This document shows positions 15,431 to 23,343 of a stretch of 33,968 nucleotides of DNA, piece by piece. Origin of the DNA: an uncultured Clostridia bacterium. GTDB taxonomy: Bacteria > Bacillota > Clostridia > Christensenellales > Borkfalkiaceae. The notes beneath the pieces are model-generated. The model was not told the DNA's origin. It saw only the letters and a program-made list of their open reading frames with translations, and made no database searches. Each line of letters opens with the position of its first letter. Positions within the stretch are counted from its first letter, which is position 1. A program made the translations under genes and the position numbers. The stretch is taken from positions 1-33,968 of the forward strand of contig CALVWO010000014.1 of the NCBI GenBank assembly GCA_944367465.1, read 5' to 3'.

Positions 15431-15603
15431 CAAATTGAGGGCGCTGGCGCAGGGAAACCCTGCTTGCGCGAGTGATTTATAACAAAAGGCATACGCAGTG
15501 ACGCCTTTTGCCACAATTAGAGCTTATATGCAAATTGAGGGCGCAGCCTGCTTGCGCGAGTGATTTATAATAAAAGGCATAACGCAGTGGCGCCTTTTGC
15601 AAC
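15431..15603 (+). repeat. Imperfect tandem duplication, period 100 nt
   Basis: Unit 1 is 15431-15513 and unit 2 is 15531-15603. Both run CAAATTGAGGGCGC, then CCTGCTTGCGCGAGTGATTTATAA, then an AAAAGGC...GCCTTTT hairpin with a CGCAGTG loop. Unit 2 lacks about 14 nt in the first part. The middle segment also occurs once upstream of pyrF (4792-4825). No coding potential is seen. Confidence 0.7.
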
Positions 15604-15611
15604 TATATTTT

Positions 15612-15697
15612 TAGAACGATCCGCGGGCGCGTTTACGGCTGACCGCGGGTTTTCTCTCGCCGCCGCTGTTTTTTCGCAACAGTATATATAGCACGAT
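15612..15697 (+). repeat. Composite element, truncated copy C
   Basis: This holds hairpin 2 (CCGCGG/CCGCGG, 15621-15626/15643-15648, then TTTT) and the left arm of hairpin 3 with its CTGTT...AACAG core. The right GCGGCGGC arm and the whole of hairpin 1 are missing. Confidence 0.65.
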
Positions 15698-15734
15698 GAT
15701 ACAACAATACGGCGTTGCCGCGTTCGCTCTTTCT

Positions 15735-15760
15735 CCGCTGCCGGAAGGCGGCGGGTTTTT
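15735..15760 (+). terminator. Rho-independent terminator-like hairpin
   Basis: CCGCTGCC (15735-15742), GGAA loop, GGCGGCGG (15747-15754), then GTTTTT. Confidence 0.55.
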
Positions 15761-15766
15761 GTATAT

Positions 15767-15793
15767 AGAAAACCCCCGGATAGTCTGGGGGTT
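15767..15793 (-). terminator. Hairpin with T-run on the minus strand
   Basis: AACCCCC (15771-15777) pairs with GGGGGTT (15787-15793). Four A residues precede it (15769-15772), giving a short T-run on the minus strand. No minus-strand gene is nearby, so its role is unclear. Confidence 0.4.
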
Positions 15794-15824
15794 CAGTAGA
15801 GGCTTATGCCGATGAGCAAGAATA

Positions 15825-15971
15825 AAGGCTTCCCCTTGGGGGGAAGCTGGCACCGAAGGTGACTGATGAGGGGGTTTGTGTAAAAGTATCCATAATGGCG
15901 GGAATTGTGAAAGACCCCTCATCCGACAGTCTCACGCATTCGCCTGTCACCTTCCCCCGAGGGGGAAGGCA
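15825..15971. mobile_element. MITE-like palindromic repeat
   Basis: About 147 bp with long imperfect inverted ends (15825-15871 and 15913-15971). Each end carries its own hairpin: GCTTCCCC/GGGGAAGC (15828-15835/15840-15847) and CCTTCCCC/GGGGAAGG (15950-15957/15962-15969). Inside these, ATGAGGGG and CCCCTCAT face each other across an AT-richer centre. There is no ORF. The pattern is like small non-autonomous repeats scattered in many gut Clostridia; that family link is from memory. Confidence 0.65.
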
Positions 15972-16004
15972 GGAAGATGACCCGTTTACTGGTAGCAAGT
16001 AACA

Positions 16005-16146
16005 GACGCGCTGACTGGCAGGTCGTTCTATGTGCGCGTGGCGCACAAGCTAGTAGTCAAGGGCTATGCCCGCCCCGCCTTTGGCGGCACGAGCCGCAGG
16101 CGAAGTATAATGAAGAACCACCAGCTAAGCTGGTGGGTTACTTTTT
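16005..16146 (+). mobile_element. Probable IS200/IS605 right-end remnant, omega-RNA-like
   Basis: A hairpin-dense stretch without a transposase: GTGCGC/GCGCAC (16032-16037/16041-16046), CCGCC/GGCGG (16075-16079/16083-16087), and a subterminal AACCACCAGCT/AGCTGGTGGGTT stem (16116-16126/16128-16139). Short subterminal palindromes of this kind are typical of IS200/IS605 ends, where the right end also encodes the TnpB guide RNA scaffold. A 71-codon frame from 15977 may be the decayed end of tnpB. The identification is inference from layout and remembered similarity. Confidence 0.4.
16116..16146 (+). terminator. Strong hairpin with T-run upstream of grpE
   Basis: AACCACCAGCT pairs with AGCTGGTGGGTT (one bulged G), followed by ACTTTTT. 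It can isolate the heat-shock genes from read-through. Confidence 0.6.
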
Positions 16147-16219
16147 CCGTTCCTGCAAAAAATTTTTACAGAATTTTGTAAAAAGCGTTTAAGGAAGGCG
16201 AATTTACATTATATTAAAA

Positions 16220-16852
16220 GTGATCGAAAAGAAAACGGCGGTTATCATCGTGAACGAAAAGAAAAAACATCAGAACAATACCCCTGCACCCGAAGAGAAA
16301 CTTTCCGAAGAGGAACTCCCCGCTGAGGAACTCACGGAAGAGGAACTCCCGGCGGCGGAGGAGGGCGCACAGCCCGAACAGCCGGCGGAGCCCTCGCCCG
16401 AGGACGCGCTCAAAGCGGCGCTCGATAAGGCGGTCGCCGACGCGGAGGACTTCAAAAAGAAGTGGTATTCCGTCTCGGCGGAGTACGAAAACTACCGCAA
16501 ACGCACCGCAACGACCCGCTCGCAGGCGTACACCGAGGGCAGGAAGGACGTCGTCGTAAAACTCTTCCCCATTGCGGACAGTCTGGAACGCGCGCTCGCC
16601 GCGTGTGCCGACGAAAAGACCAAACAGGGCATCGGGATTGTGCTTAAAAACTTCGAAAAACTTCTCGAAGGCGAAAAGATCACCGTCATCGCGCCCGTGG
16701 GCGAGCCCTTCGACGCCAACCGCTGCGAGGCGATCATGGCGGTCGATCCCGCCGAGGGCGAAGAGAGCGGCATCATCCGCGAAGTGTATGCGAAAGGTTA
16801 CGAGCAGGACGGCAAGGTATTGCGCTTTGCGCAGGTGCTCGTCACAAAATAA
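16220..16852 (+). CDS. grpE: Nucleotide exchange factor GrpE
   Basis: The product is 210 aa from GTG 16220 or 200 aa from GTG 16250. An acidic Glu/Pro-rich N terminus (about 20-60) precedes the long helix 'DFKKKWYSVSAEYENYRKRT' and the beta domain ending 'GYEQDGKVLRFAQVLV', as in GrpE. It releases ADP from DnaK. The start is uncertain: a TATATT box at 16210-16215 would place the mRNA start near 16222, favouring 16250, and neither start has a close Shine-Dalgarno. hrcA, usually the gene before grpE in Firmicutes, is absent here, and no CIRCE inverted repeat is visible. Confidence 0.9.
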   Translation: MIEKKTAVIIVNEKKKHQNNTPAPEEKLSEEELPAEELTEEELPAAEEGAQPEQPAEPSPEDALKAALDKAVADAEDFKKKWYSVSAEYENYRKRTATTRSQAYTEGRKDVVVKLFPIADSLERALAACADEKTKQGIGIVLKNFEKLLEGEKITVIAPVGEPFDANRCEAIMAVDPAEGEESGIIREVYAKGYEQDGKVLRFAQVLVTK

Positions 16853-16895
16853 AATCAAAAATCATTTTAAGGGAATATAGAAGGAGAAAAATATT

Positions 16896-18701
16896 ATGGC
16901 TAAGGTTATCGGTATCGATCTCGGTACAACCAATTCGTGCGTTGCAGTTATGGAGGGCGGCGAGCCCGTCGTCATCCCCAACGCGGAGGGCTCCCGCACC
17001 ACGCCTTCCGTCGTTGCGTTCCAGAAGGACGGTTCCCGCGTCGTCGGGCGCGTGGCAAAGAACCAGGCGGTCGCCAACCCCGATAAGACGGTCATCTCCA
17101 TCAAGCGCAAGATGGGTTCCGATTATAAGGTGAAGATCGACGAAAAGGCGTATTCGCCCCAGGAGATCTCCGCAATGATCCTCTCCAAGCTCAAGGCGGA
17201 CGCAGAGGCGTATCTCGGCAGCAAGGTGACGGACGCCGTCATCACCTGCCCCGCATACTTCACCGACGCACAGCGTCAGGCGACCAAGGACGCGGGCAAG
17301 ATCGCCGGGCTCAACGTGCTGCGTATCATCAACGAGCCCACGGCGGCGGCGCTCGCGTACGGGCTGGATAAAGACAAGGAAAACAGCAAGGTCATGATCT
17401 ACGACCTCGGCGGCGGCACGTTCGACGTCTCCATTCTGGAAATCTCGGACGGCGTGTTCGAAGTGCTTGCGACCAACGGCAACAACATGCTCGGCGGCGA
17501 CGACTTCGACCACAAGCTCATGGACTACATGGTCGAAGAGTTCAAAAAGAGCCACGGGGTAGACCTTTCCAAGGATAAGATGGCGATGCAGCGGCTCAAG
17601 GAGGCTGCCGAGAAGGCGAAGATCGAACTCTCCGGCATGAACTCCACGACCATCTCGCTGCCCTTCATCTCCATGACGGACGCGGGTCCCGCGCACCTCG
17701 ATATGGAGATCACCCGTGCAAAGTTCGAGGCGCTCATTGCCGACCTCGTGGAAAAGACGGCGGAGCCCATGCGCCTCGCCATGCAGGACGCGGGGCTTTC
17801 CTACAAGGATATCGACAAGGTCATCCTCGTCGGCGGTTCCACCCGTGTACCCTGCGTCGTCGCAAAGGTCAAGGAGATCACGGGCAAAGAGCCCTTCAAG
17901 GGCGTCAACCCCGATGAGTGCGTCGCCATCGGCGCCGCCATCCAGGGCGGCGTGCTGACGGGCGAGGTCAAGGACGTGCTCCTTCTCGACGTCATGCCGC
18001 TTTCCCTCGGCATCGAAACGCTGGGCGGCGTGTTCACGAGACTGATCGACAGAAACACGACCATCCCCGTCAAGAAGAGCCAGGTGTTCTCGACGGCGGC
18101 GGATAACCAGACGAGCGTGGAGATCCACATTTTGCAGGGCGAGCGCGAGTTCTGCAAAGACAATAAGACGATGGGCAGATTCATGCTCACGGGCATCGCG
18201 CCCGCGCCCCGCGGCATCCCGCAGATCGAGGTCACGTTCGACGTCGACGCCAACGGCATCGTGCACGTCGAGGCGAAGGATCTCGGCACGGGCAAGAGCA
18301 CCGATATCACCATCACTTCCTCCACGAACCTTTCCGAGGACGAGATCAACAAGGCGGTCAAAGAGGCAGAGCAGTACGCCGAAGAGGATAAGAAGCGCAA
18401 GTCCAAGGTGGAGGCGCGCAACAAGCTCGACGGACTCATCTTCTCTGTGGAGCAGGCGGTCAAGGACAACGGCGACAAGTTCACCGAAGAGGAGAAGAAG
18501 ACGCTGACCGACGCTGCCGAAGAGGCGAAGAAGGAGCTCGAGGCGGACGACGAAGAGAAGTACAACGCGGCTTTCGAGACGCTCACGCAGAAGGTGCAGC
18601 CCATCTTCCAGAAGATGTACCAGCAGGCTGCGGGCGCGCAGGGCGCACCCGGCGCCGACGGGCAGGCGGGCGGCTCGGACGATACCGAGTTCCATCAGTA
18701 A
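16896..18701 (+). CDS. dnaK: Chaperone DnaK (Hsp70)
   Basis: The product is 601 aa. The ATPase domain opens with '[14 protein letters not shown]' and contains '[13 protein letters not shown]', '[13 protein letters not shown]' and '[10 protein letters not shown]'. The substrate-binding domain follows after the '[14 protein letters not shown]' linker, and the tail is Gly/Ala/Gln-rich. It lacks the roughly 24-residue insertion in the ATPase domain found in Gram-negative DnaK, which fits a Firmicute. AGAAGGAG precedes the ATG. It works with GrpE upstream and DnaJ downstream. A long hairpin separates it from dnaJ. Confidence 0.97.
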   Translation: MAKVIGIDLGTTNSCVAVMEGGEPVVIPNAEGSRTTPSVVAFQKDGSRVVGRVAKNQAVANPDKTVISIKRKMGSDYKVKIDEKAYSPQEISAMILSKLKADAEAYLGSKVTDAVITCPAYFTDAQRQATKDAGKIAGLNVLRIINEPTAAALAYGLDKDKENSKVMIYDLGGGTFDVSILEISDGVFEVLATNGNNMLGGDDFDHKLMDYMVEEFKKSHGVDLSKDKMAMQRLKEAAEKAKIELSGMNSTTISLPFISMTDAGPAHLDMEITRAKFEALIADLVEKTAEPMRLAMQDAGLSYKDIDKVILVGGSTRVPCVVAKVKEITGKEPFKGVNPDECVAIGAAIQGGVLTGEVKDVLLLDVMPLSLGIETLGGVFTRLIDRNTTIPVKKSQVFSTAADNQTSVEIHILQGEREFCKDNKTMGRFMLTGIAPAPRGIPQIEVTFDVDANGIVHVEAKDLGTGKSTDITITSSTNLSEDEINKAVKEAEQYAEEDKKRKSKVEARNKLDGLIFSVEQAVKDNGDKFTEEEKKTLTDAAEEAKKELEADDEEKYNAAFETLTQKVQPIFQKMYQQAAGAQGAPGADGQAGGSDDTEFHQ

Positions 18702-18713
18702 ATCAATTCGGGC

Positions 18714-18774
18714 TCGCGGCATCTGCCGCGAAAAAGCAAAAAGCGCGCGGGCGGTACCTTGCGGCGCTTTTTGC
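18714..18774 (+). terminator. Double hairpin between dnaK and dnaJ
   Basis: TCGCGGC/GCCGCGA (18714-18720/18725-18731) is followed by an 11-bp perfect stem GCAAAAAGCGC/GCGCTTTTTGC (18736-18746/18764-18774). It is likely an attenuator or mRNA-processing site that lowers dnaJ relative to dnaK. Confidence 0.6.
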
Positions 18775-18791
18775 CGTCATAGAGGAATGTT

Positions 18792-19922
18792 ATGGCAGAT
18801 AAGAAAAACTATTACGAGATCCTCGGCGTGAGCAAGAACGCGACGGAGGAGGAGATCAAGGCGGCATATAAAAAGCTCGTCAAGCAATACCACCCCGATC
18901 TCCACCCCAACGATAAGCTCGCCGCGGAAAAATTCAAGGAGATCAACGAGGCGAACGAAGTGCTCTCCGATAAGCAGAAGCGCGCCGCGTACGACTATGA
19001 GCAGGAGCATCCCGGCATGGGGGGCATGGGCGGCATGGGCGGCGCCGGATTCGGCGGGTTCGGCGGCTTCGGCGATATCTTCGACAGCATCTTCCAGGGC
19101 TTCGGCGGCGGCGCGTCCGTCCAGCGCGATACGACGGGCGACGATATCCAGCTCCAGCTCACGCTCAGCTTTATGGACGCGGCGAAGGGCTGCACGCGCG
19201 AGATCTCCTATTCCCGCAACGAACCCTGCCCCGTATGCGGCGGCACGGGCGCCAAGAACGGAACGGCGTTCCGCACCTGCACCAAATGCAACGGCAAGGG
19301 GCAGATCCGCTACGCGCAGGAGACCATGTTCGGCAGAACGGTGCGCGTGGGGGCTTGTCCCGACTGCGGCGGGCGCGGGAAGATCGTCACCGAAAAATGC
19401 CCCGACTGCAAGGGGAAGGGCTACATCCGCCGCGAGACCAAGCTCACGCTCAACATCCCCGCGGGCGCGGATACCAATTCGTATATCCGCAAGCGCGGCT
19501 ACGGGCAGGCGGGAACGGACGGCGGCGCGCCCGGCGATCTGATCGTCGTCATCCGCGTCGAACCGCACAAGATCTTCCAGCGCAAGAACATGGATCTGTA
19601 CGTCGATCTGCCCATCCCGTTCCAGACGGCGGCGCTCGGCGGCACCGTCAAGGTGCCCGATCTCGACGATACCTTCGATTATCAGATCCCCGAGGGCACC
19701 CAGTCCGGCACCACGTTCACCATCCGCGGCAAGGGCATCCGCTCACGCAGCGGTACGGGAAATCTCTATCTCCGCGTCACCGTCGAGGTGCCCACCCGCC
19801 TCACGCGCGATCAGAAAAAGAAGATCGCCGACGCTGCCGAGACGCTGGATATCCGCCAGTACGACAAGGCGAAAAAGTATGCCGACAACGTGAGCGCACT
19901 CTACGGGAAAAATCCCTACTGA
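18792..19922 (+). CDS. dnaJ: Chaperone DnaJ (Hsp40, type A)
   Basis: The product is 376 aa. The J domain carries H34-P-D36, which stimulates DnaK ATPase. A Gly/Phe-rich linker spans about 74-107. Four CxxC zinc-finger pairs are present: C146/C149, C163/C166, C189/C192 and C203/C206. The C-terminal substrate-binding domains follow. AGAGGAA precedes the ATG. It lies 90 nt after dnaK behind a hairpin, and a strong terminator follows. Confidence 0.97.
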   Translation: MADKKNYYEILGVSKNATEEEIKAAYKKLVKQYHPDLHPNDKLAAEKFKEINEANEVLSDKQKRAAYDYEQEHPGMGGMGGMGGAGFGGFGGFGDIFDSIFQGFGGGASVQRDTTGDDIQLQLTLSFMDAAKGCTREISYSRNEPCPVCGGTGAKNGTAFRTCTKCNGKGQIRYAQETMFGRTVRVGACPDCGGRGKIVTEKCPDCKGKGYIRRETKLTLNIPAGADTNSYIRKRGYGQAGTDGGAPGDLIVVIRVEPHKIFQRKNMDLYVDLPIPFQTAALGGTVKVPDLDDTFDYQIPEGTQSGTTFTIRGKGIRSRSGTGNLYLRVTVEVPTRLTRDQKKKIADAAETLDIRQYDKAKKYADNVSALYGKNPY

Positions 19923-19940
19923 GTGCAGAATACAGCAAAA

Positions 19941-19967
19941 AACGCCCGCAGATGCGGGCGTTTTTTT
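19941..19967 (+). terminator. Terminator after dnaJ
   Basis: AACGCCCGC (19941-19949), AGAT loop, GCGGGCGTT (19954-19962), with a T-run to 19967. Confidence 0.9.
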
Positions 19968-19996
19968 GCGATCGCGCCGATATTTCCCGCCTTTTC

Positions 19997-20025
19997 TTGA
20001 CAAGTGTTTCCCGAAGATTTATAAT
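19997..20025 (+). promoter_or_regulatory. Exact consensus promoter of prmA
   Basis: TTGACA (19997-20002), a 17-nt spacer and TATAAT (20020-20025). The start codon at 20032 begins 6 nt after the -10 box, so the mRNA is probably leaderless. Confidence 0.8.
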
Positions 20026-20031
20026 ACAGGC

Positions 20032-20970
20032 ATGAAGTACATCGAACTTACCGTGCATACCACGTCCGAGGCGAGCGAGCTCGTCGCGGACGTCATGTGG
20101 CAGTATACCGAGGGCGGAGTCGCCGTGAGCGACTCCCGCGACGTCGTTGCGCTCGTCAAGGGCGAGAACGGCGTGTTCTGGGATTACATGGACGAGGGGC
20201 TGCGCGCGCCGCAGGGCGACGTCCTCGTCAAGTGTTTCGTAAAGCCCGAAGACGCGGACGCGGCGATCTCCGCCATCCGCAGGGAGCTCGCCGAGATGAA
20301 GGCGCGCGGCGGGCTGGAATTCGGCTCGCTCGAAGAGACGCGCCGCGAGATCGACGGCGACGACTGGATCGACGTGTGGAAAAAGCACTTCCGCCCCCTG
20401 CATATCGGGGCGCGCGTCGTCGTGGTGCCCGAGTGGATCGAATATCATCCCGCCGCGGGCGAAGTCATCGTCCTGCTCGATTCCAACATGGCGTTCGGCA
20501 CGGGCGAACACGAGACGACTTCCATGTGCCTCGAGGCGCTGCAGGAGGTGCTCAGAGAGGGAGATACCGTCATCGACGTCGGCTGCGGCAGCGGCATTCT
20601 GGGCATCGCGGCGGCGAAACTGGGCGCAAAGCGCGCCTATCTCACCGATATCGATCCCGTGGCGGTCGAGAGCGCCGCGCACAATGCCGAAAAGAACGGC
20701 GTAGAGGACAGGGTCGTCGTTGCGCTCTCCGATCTTCTGGACGACGCCGATATCAGGGGCGACGTCGTGCTCGCCAACATCACGGCGGAAATTCTGGCGC
20801 GCCTCGCGCCCGACGTGCCGAAGAACCTGAAGGAGGGCGGCACGCTCATTTTAAGCGGCATCATCGAAGACCGCCTTCCCCTCGTGAAAGAGGCGTTCGG
20901 AGCGCAGGGGCTCTCGCTCGAACGGCAGCTCCGCAAGGGCGAGTGGTATGCGCTCGTGTATAAGAGGTAA
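20032..20970 (+). CDS. prmA: Ribosomal protein L11 methyltransferase
   Basis: The product is 312 aa. It transfers methyl groups from S-adenosylmethionine to ribosomal protein L11. The SAM-binding loop DVGCGSG is at 182-188, preceded by the PrmA signature 'MAFGTGEHETT', with 'DVVLANITAEIL' as the catalytic-side motif. The ATG at 20032 has no Shine-Dalgarno and sits at the predicted transcription start. It follows dnaJ, as in many Firmicutes, but here it has its own promoter and a terminator in between. rsmE follows after 2 nt. Confidence 0.95.
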   Translation: MKYIELTVHTTSEASELVADVMWQYTEGGVAVSDSRDVVALVKGENGVFWDYMDEGLRAPQGDVLVKCFVKPEDADAAISAIRRELAEMKARGGLEFGSLEETRREIDGDDWIDVWKKHFRPLHIGARVVVVPEWIEYHPAAGEVIVLLDSNMAFGTGEHETTSMCLEALQEVLREGDTVIDVGCGSGILGIAAAKLGAKRAYLTDIDPVAVESAAHNAEKNGVEDRVVVALSDLLDDADIRGDVVLANITAEILARLAPDVPKNLKEGGTLILSGIIEDRLPLVKEAFGAQGLSLERQLRKGEWYALVYKR

Positions 20971-20972
20971 CT

Positions 20973-21686
20973 ATGTCCGCACCGAAGCGATTTTTTGCCG
21001 AACATATCTCCGATGAAATGACGCTCTCCGAAGAGGAGAGCCGCCACGCCAGGAACGTGCTGCGCCTTGCCGAGGGCGATGAGGTCACGCTCTTCGACGG
21101 CAGCGGCAAGGAGTACTCCGCCATCGTCACCGCGGTCGCAAAGGGCGGCATCTCCGTGCACGTCGTACGGGAGAGCACCTCCGGCCGCGAGCCGAAAACG
21201 TGGGTGTTTCTGCTCGTCGGCGCGCTCAAAGGGGATAAAACGGAGCTCGTCGTCCAGAAGGCGACCGAGCTGGGCGTGAGCCGCATCGGGGTGTTTTCCT
21301 CGCGCTACTGCTCTGCCTATATGAACGGGAACAAGCTCGAACGGCTCAACCGCGTCGCGCGGGAGGCGGCAAAGCAGTGTCTGCGCGCCTCCGTGCCGCG
21401 GGTGGAGTATTACGAAACGCTGGAAGAGGCGCTCCGCGCGGGCGCGGAGTGCGTCACGCGGCTGTTCGCCTGCGAATTTATCTCCGAAACGGAAAAGGTC
21501 ATCGATACCGGCGCGACCGTCTGCGCCGTCGTGGGCAGCGAAGGGGGCTTTGCGGAGGAGGAGTACGCGCTCGCGCAGCGGCTGGGATACTGCGGCGTGT
21601 CGCTCGGAAAGCGCATTTTGCGCGCCGAAACGGCGGCGATCGCGCTCGTCTCCGTCATCATGCACGAGGCGGGCGAACTCGGATGA
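20973..21686 (+). CDS. rsmE: 16S rRNA m3U1498 methyltransferase
   Basis: The product is 237 aa, a SPOUT-class methyltransferase. The N-terminal PUA-like part ('RHARNVLRLAEGDEVTLFDG') recognises RNA. The C-terminal knot contains 'VGSEGGF' at 187-193 and 'LGKRILRAETA', which form the SAM pocket. It methylates U1498 of 16S rRNA. It starts 2 nt after prmA and its TGA overlaps the mtaB ATG (ATGA), so the three genes form one unit. Confidence 0.94.
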   Translation: MSAPKRFFAEHISDEMTLSEEESRHARNVLRLAEGDEVTLFDGSGKEYSAIVTAVAKGGISVHVVRESTSGREPKTWVFLLVGALKGDKTELVVQKATELGVSRIGVFSSRYCSAYMNGNKLERLNRVAREAAKQCLRASVPRVEYYETLEEALRAGAECVTRLFACEFISETEKVIDTGATVCAVVGSEGGFAEEEYALAQRLGYCGVSLGKRILRAETAAIALVSVIMHEAGELG

Positions 21687-22915
21687 AGGCCTGCGTTTTT
21701 ACTCTCGGCTGTAAAGTGAACGAGGTGGAGAGCGCCTCCTTCCTCGCGGCGCTCGAGGCGCGCGGCTACGAAACGACGGACGAGCCCGGCTATGCCGACT
21801 TGTATATCCTCAATACCTGCGCCGTCACCGTCGAGGCGGAAAAAAAGAGCCGCCAGGCGGTCGCCCGCCTCAGAAAATTCAACCCCGCCGCCCGCATCAT
21901 CGTGTGCGGATGCGCCGCGCAGAGCCATCCCGAGGCGTTTTCCTCGCGCGAGGGCGTAACGCTCGTCACGGGAGCCGCGCACAAGGACCGCGTTCTGGAA
22001 CTGCTCGACCGCGAGGGCGTATTTCTCGAGGAGGAGCGCGCGTTCTGTGAACTGCCCGCGCCCAAACAGACCAAAACGCGCGCCTTTCTGCGCATACAGG
22101 ACGGCTGCAACCGCTTTTGCTCCTATTGTCTCATTCCCTATCTCCGCGGGCGCACGCGGTCGCGTTCGGCGGACGCCGTCGTCCGCGAGGCGGAGCGCAT
22201 GCCCGCGCGCGAGATCGTGCTCACGGGCATCGATATCACCTCCTACCGCGACGGCGATACCGACCTCGGAGATCTGCTGCTGCGCCTCGGAAAGCTCCCC
22301 GCGCGCATCCGTCTCGGCTCTCTGGAGGAGGGCGTCGTCACGCGGGAGTTTCTCGGAAAAATGAGGGCGGCGGGCAACGTGTGTCCGCATTTCCACCTCT
22401 CCTTGCAGAGCGGATCGGACGCCGTGCTCAGAAAAATGAACCGCCGCTACACGCGCGCGCAATACCTCGAGGCGTGCGCGCTTATCCGCGAATTTTTCCC
22501 GGACGTCGCCGTCACCACGGATATCATCGTGGGGTTCCCGACGGAGACGGAGGAGGACTTTTCCGATTCTCTTTCCATCGTGGAGGAGGCGGGGCTCGCG
22601 CGCGTGCACGCGTTCCCGTATTCGCGGCGGGAGGGGACGGCTGCCGCAAAACTGCCCGATCTGCCCGCGGCGCTCAAAAAAGAGCGCATGGGGCGCATGC
22701 TCGCGGCGGCGCAGGCGGCGGAGGAGCGCTTCCTCGGGCGTTTCGTCGGGCGTACGCTCACCGCGCTCTTCGAGGAGGACGGCGGCTATACCGAGAATTA
22801 CATCCGCGTATACGCCGAGGGCGCCAAAGAGGGGGGCATGTACGAGGTCAGGCTCACAAAACGCGCAAAAGACGGGTGCATGTCTGAGATCGTGAAAGAA
22901 ATCATGGAGGAATAG
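21683..22915 (+). CDS. mtaB: tRNA t6A37 methylthiotransferase MtaB
   Basis: The product is 410 aa, a radical-SAM enzyme that adds a methylthio group to t6A37 of tRNA. The N-terminal cluster Cys residues are C10, C46 and C77. The radical-SAM CxxxCxxC is C142/C146/C149, and a C-terminal TRAM-like domain follows ('RTLTALFEEDGGYTENYIRV'). 'TLGCKVNEVES' at the start distinguishes MtaB from MiaB and RimO. The start overlaps the rsmE stop. The HIT gene follows 4 nt after the stop. Confidence 0.94.
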   Translation: MKACVFTLGCKVNEVESASFLAALEARGYETTDEPGYADLYILNTCAVTVEAEKKSRQAVARLRKFNPAARIIVCGCAAQSHPEAFSSREGVTLVTGAAHKDRVLELLDREGVFLEEERAFCELPAPKQTKTRAFLRIQDGCNRFCSYCLIPYLRGRTRSRSADAVVREAERMPAREIVLTGIDITSYRDGDTDLGDLLLRLGKLPARIRLGSLEEGVVTREFLGKMRAAGNVCPHFHLSLQSGSDAVLRKMNRRYTRAQYLEACALIREFFPDVAVTTDIIVGFPTETEEDFSDSLSIVEEAGLARVHAFPYSRREGTAAAKLPDLPAALKKERMGRMLAAAQAAEERFLGRFVGRTLTALFEEDGGYTENYIRVYAEGAKEGGMYEVRLTKRAKDGCMSEIVKEIMEE

Positions 22916-22919
22916 AAAC

Positions 22920-23252
22920 ATGGAAAACTGCGTATTCTGCAAGATCGCCGCGGGGGAGATCCCCTCCGCAAAGGTGTATGAAGACGGCGAGATGCTCGTC
23001 TTCCGGGATATCGAGCCCAAGGCGAAGATCCATCTGCTCTGCGTGCCCAAGGAGCACTTCGCAACGCTCGCCGAGCTGACGCCCGCGCGCACCGCGCTCG
23101 TGGGGCGCATGCTCGAAACGATCGCCTCCCACAAGGACGAGTGGGGGCTGAAGGACGGGTACCGGCTCGTCGTCAATCAGGGCGAGAACGCGGGTCAGAC
23201 GGTGCATCACCTGCATATTCACGTGCTCGGCGGCGAAACGCTGGGCTGGTGA
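22920..23252 (+). CDS. HIT family protein (HinT-like nucleoside phosphoramidase)
   Basis: The product is 110 aa, the usual length. The histidine triad is H97-L-H99-I-H101 near the C terminus. C4 and C7 open the protein, as in zinc-binding HinT proteins. HinT enzymes hydrolyse nucleoside phosphoramidates such as AMP-lysine. ATGGAGGAATAG supplies the ribosome site and overlaps the mtaB end. It is the last gene of the dnaJ-side block and is followed by a hairpin at 23309-23343. Confidence 0.92.
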   Translation: MENCVFCKIAAGEIPSAKVYEDGEMLVFRDIEPKAKIHLLCVPKEHFATLAELTPARTALVGRMLETIASHKDEWGLKDGYRLVVNQGENAGQTVHHLHIHVLGGETLGW

Positions 23253-23284
23253 ACCGCGCTGGGTGCCCCGTGCGGCGAAAAGAG

Positions 23285-23313
23285 GTATAAACGCAAAAGA
23301 TTGTGGCAAAACT
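23285..23313 (+). promoter_or_regulatory. Possible sporulation (sigma-F/G-type) promoter
   Basis: GTATA (23285-23289), a 15-nt gap and GGCAAAACT (23305-23313), which matches the sigma-F -10 form GGNNANANT. The same GGTATAAACGC stretch recurs upstream of the M23 gene at 23808-23818. The call depends on the organism having sigma-F and on the downstream genes being sporulation genes. Confidence 0.35.
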
Positions 23314-23343
23314 CCTTCCGGAAAGAGCGGGAGGAGTTTTTTT
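23309..23343 (+). terminator. Terminator whose 3' arm is the next gene's ribosome site
   Basis: AAACTCCTTCCG (23309-23320) pairs with CGGGAGGAGTTT (23328-23339), followed by T to 23343. The 3' arm contains GGAGGAG (23330-23336), and the T-run is the 7-nt spacer to ATG 23344. The hairpin can end hinT transcription and also hide the ribosome site. Confidence 0.7.

Noticed and set aside
15611..16046. Minus-strand frames in the repeat region
   Set aside because: They consist of translated repeats with no family resemblance or start signals.
15977..16192. 71-codon frame as an intact gene
   Set aside because: No ribosome site, and it runs through palindromes and a terminator; at best it is the decayed 3' end of a tnpB-like frame.
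16146..16220. CIRCE operator upstream of grpE
   Set aside because: The AT-rich stretch contains no TTAGCACTC/GAGTGCTAA inverted repeat.
16842..18722. 626-codon open frame on the minus strand opposite dnaK
   Set aside because: It is an antisense shadow of the very clear dnaK frame, caused by GC-rich codon bias; it has no ribosome site and no recognisable domain.
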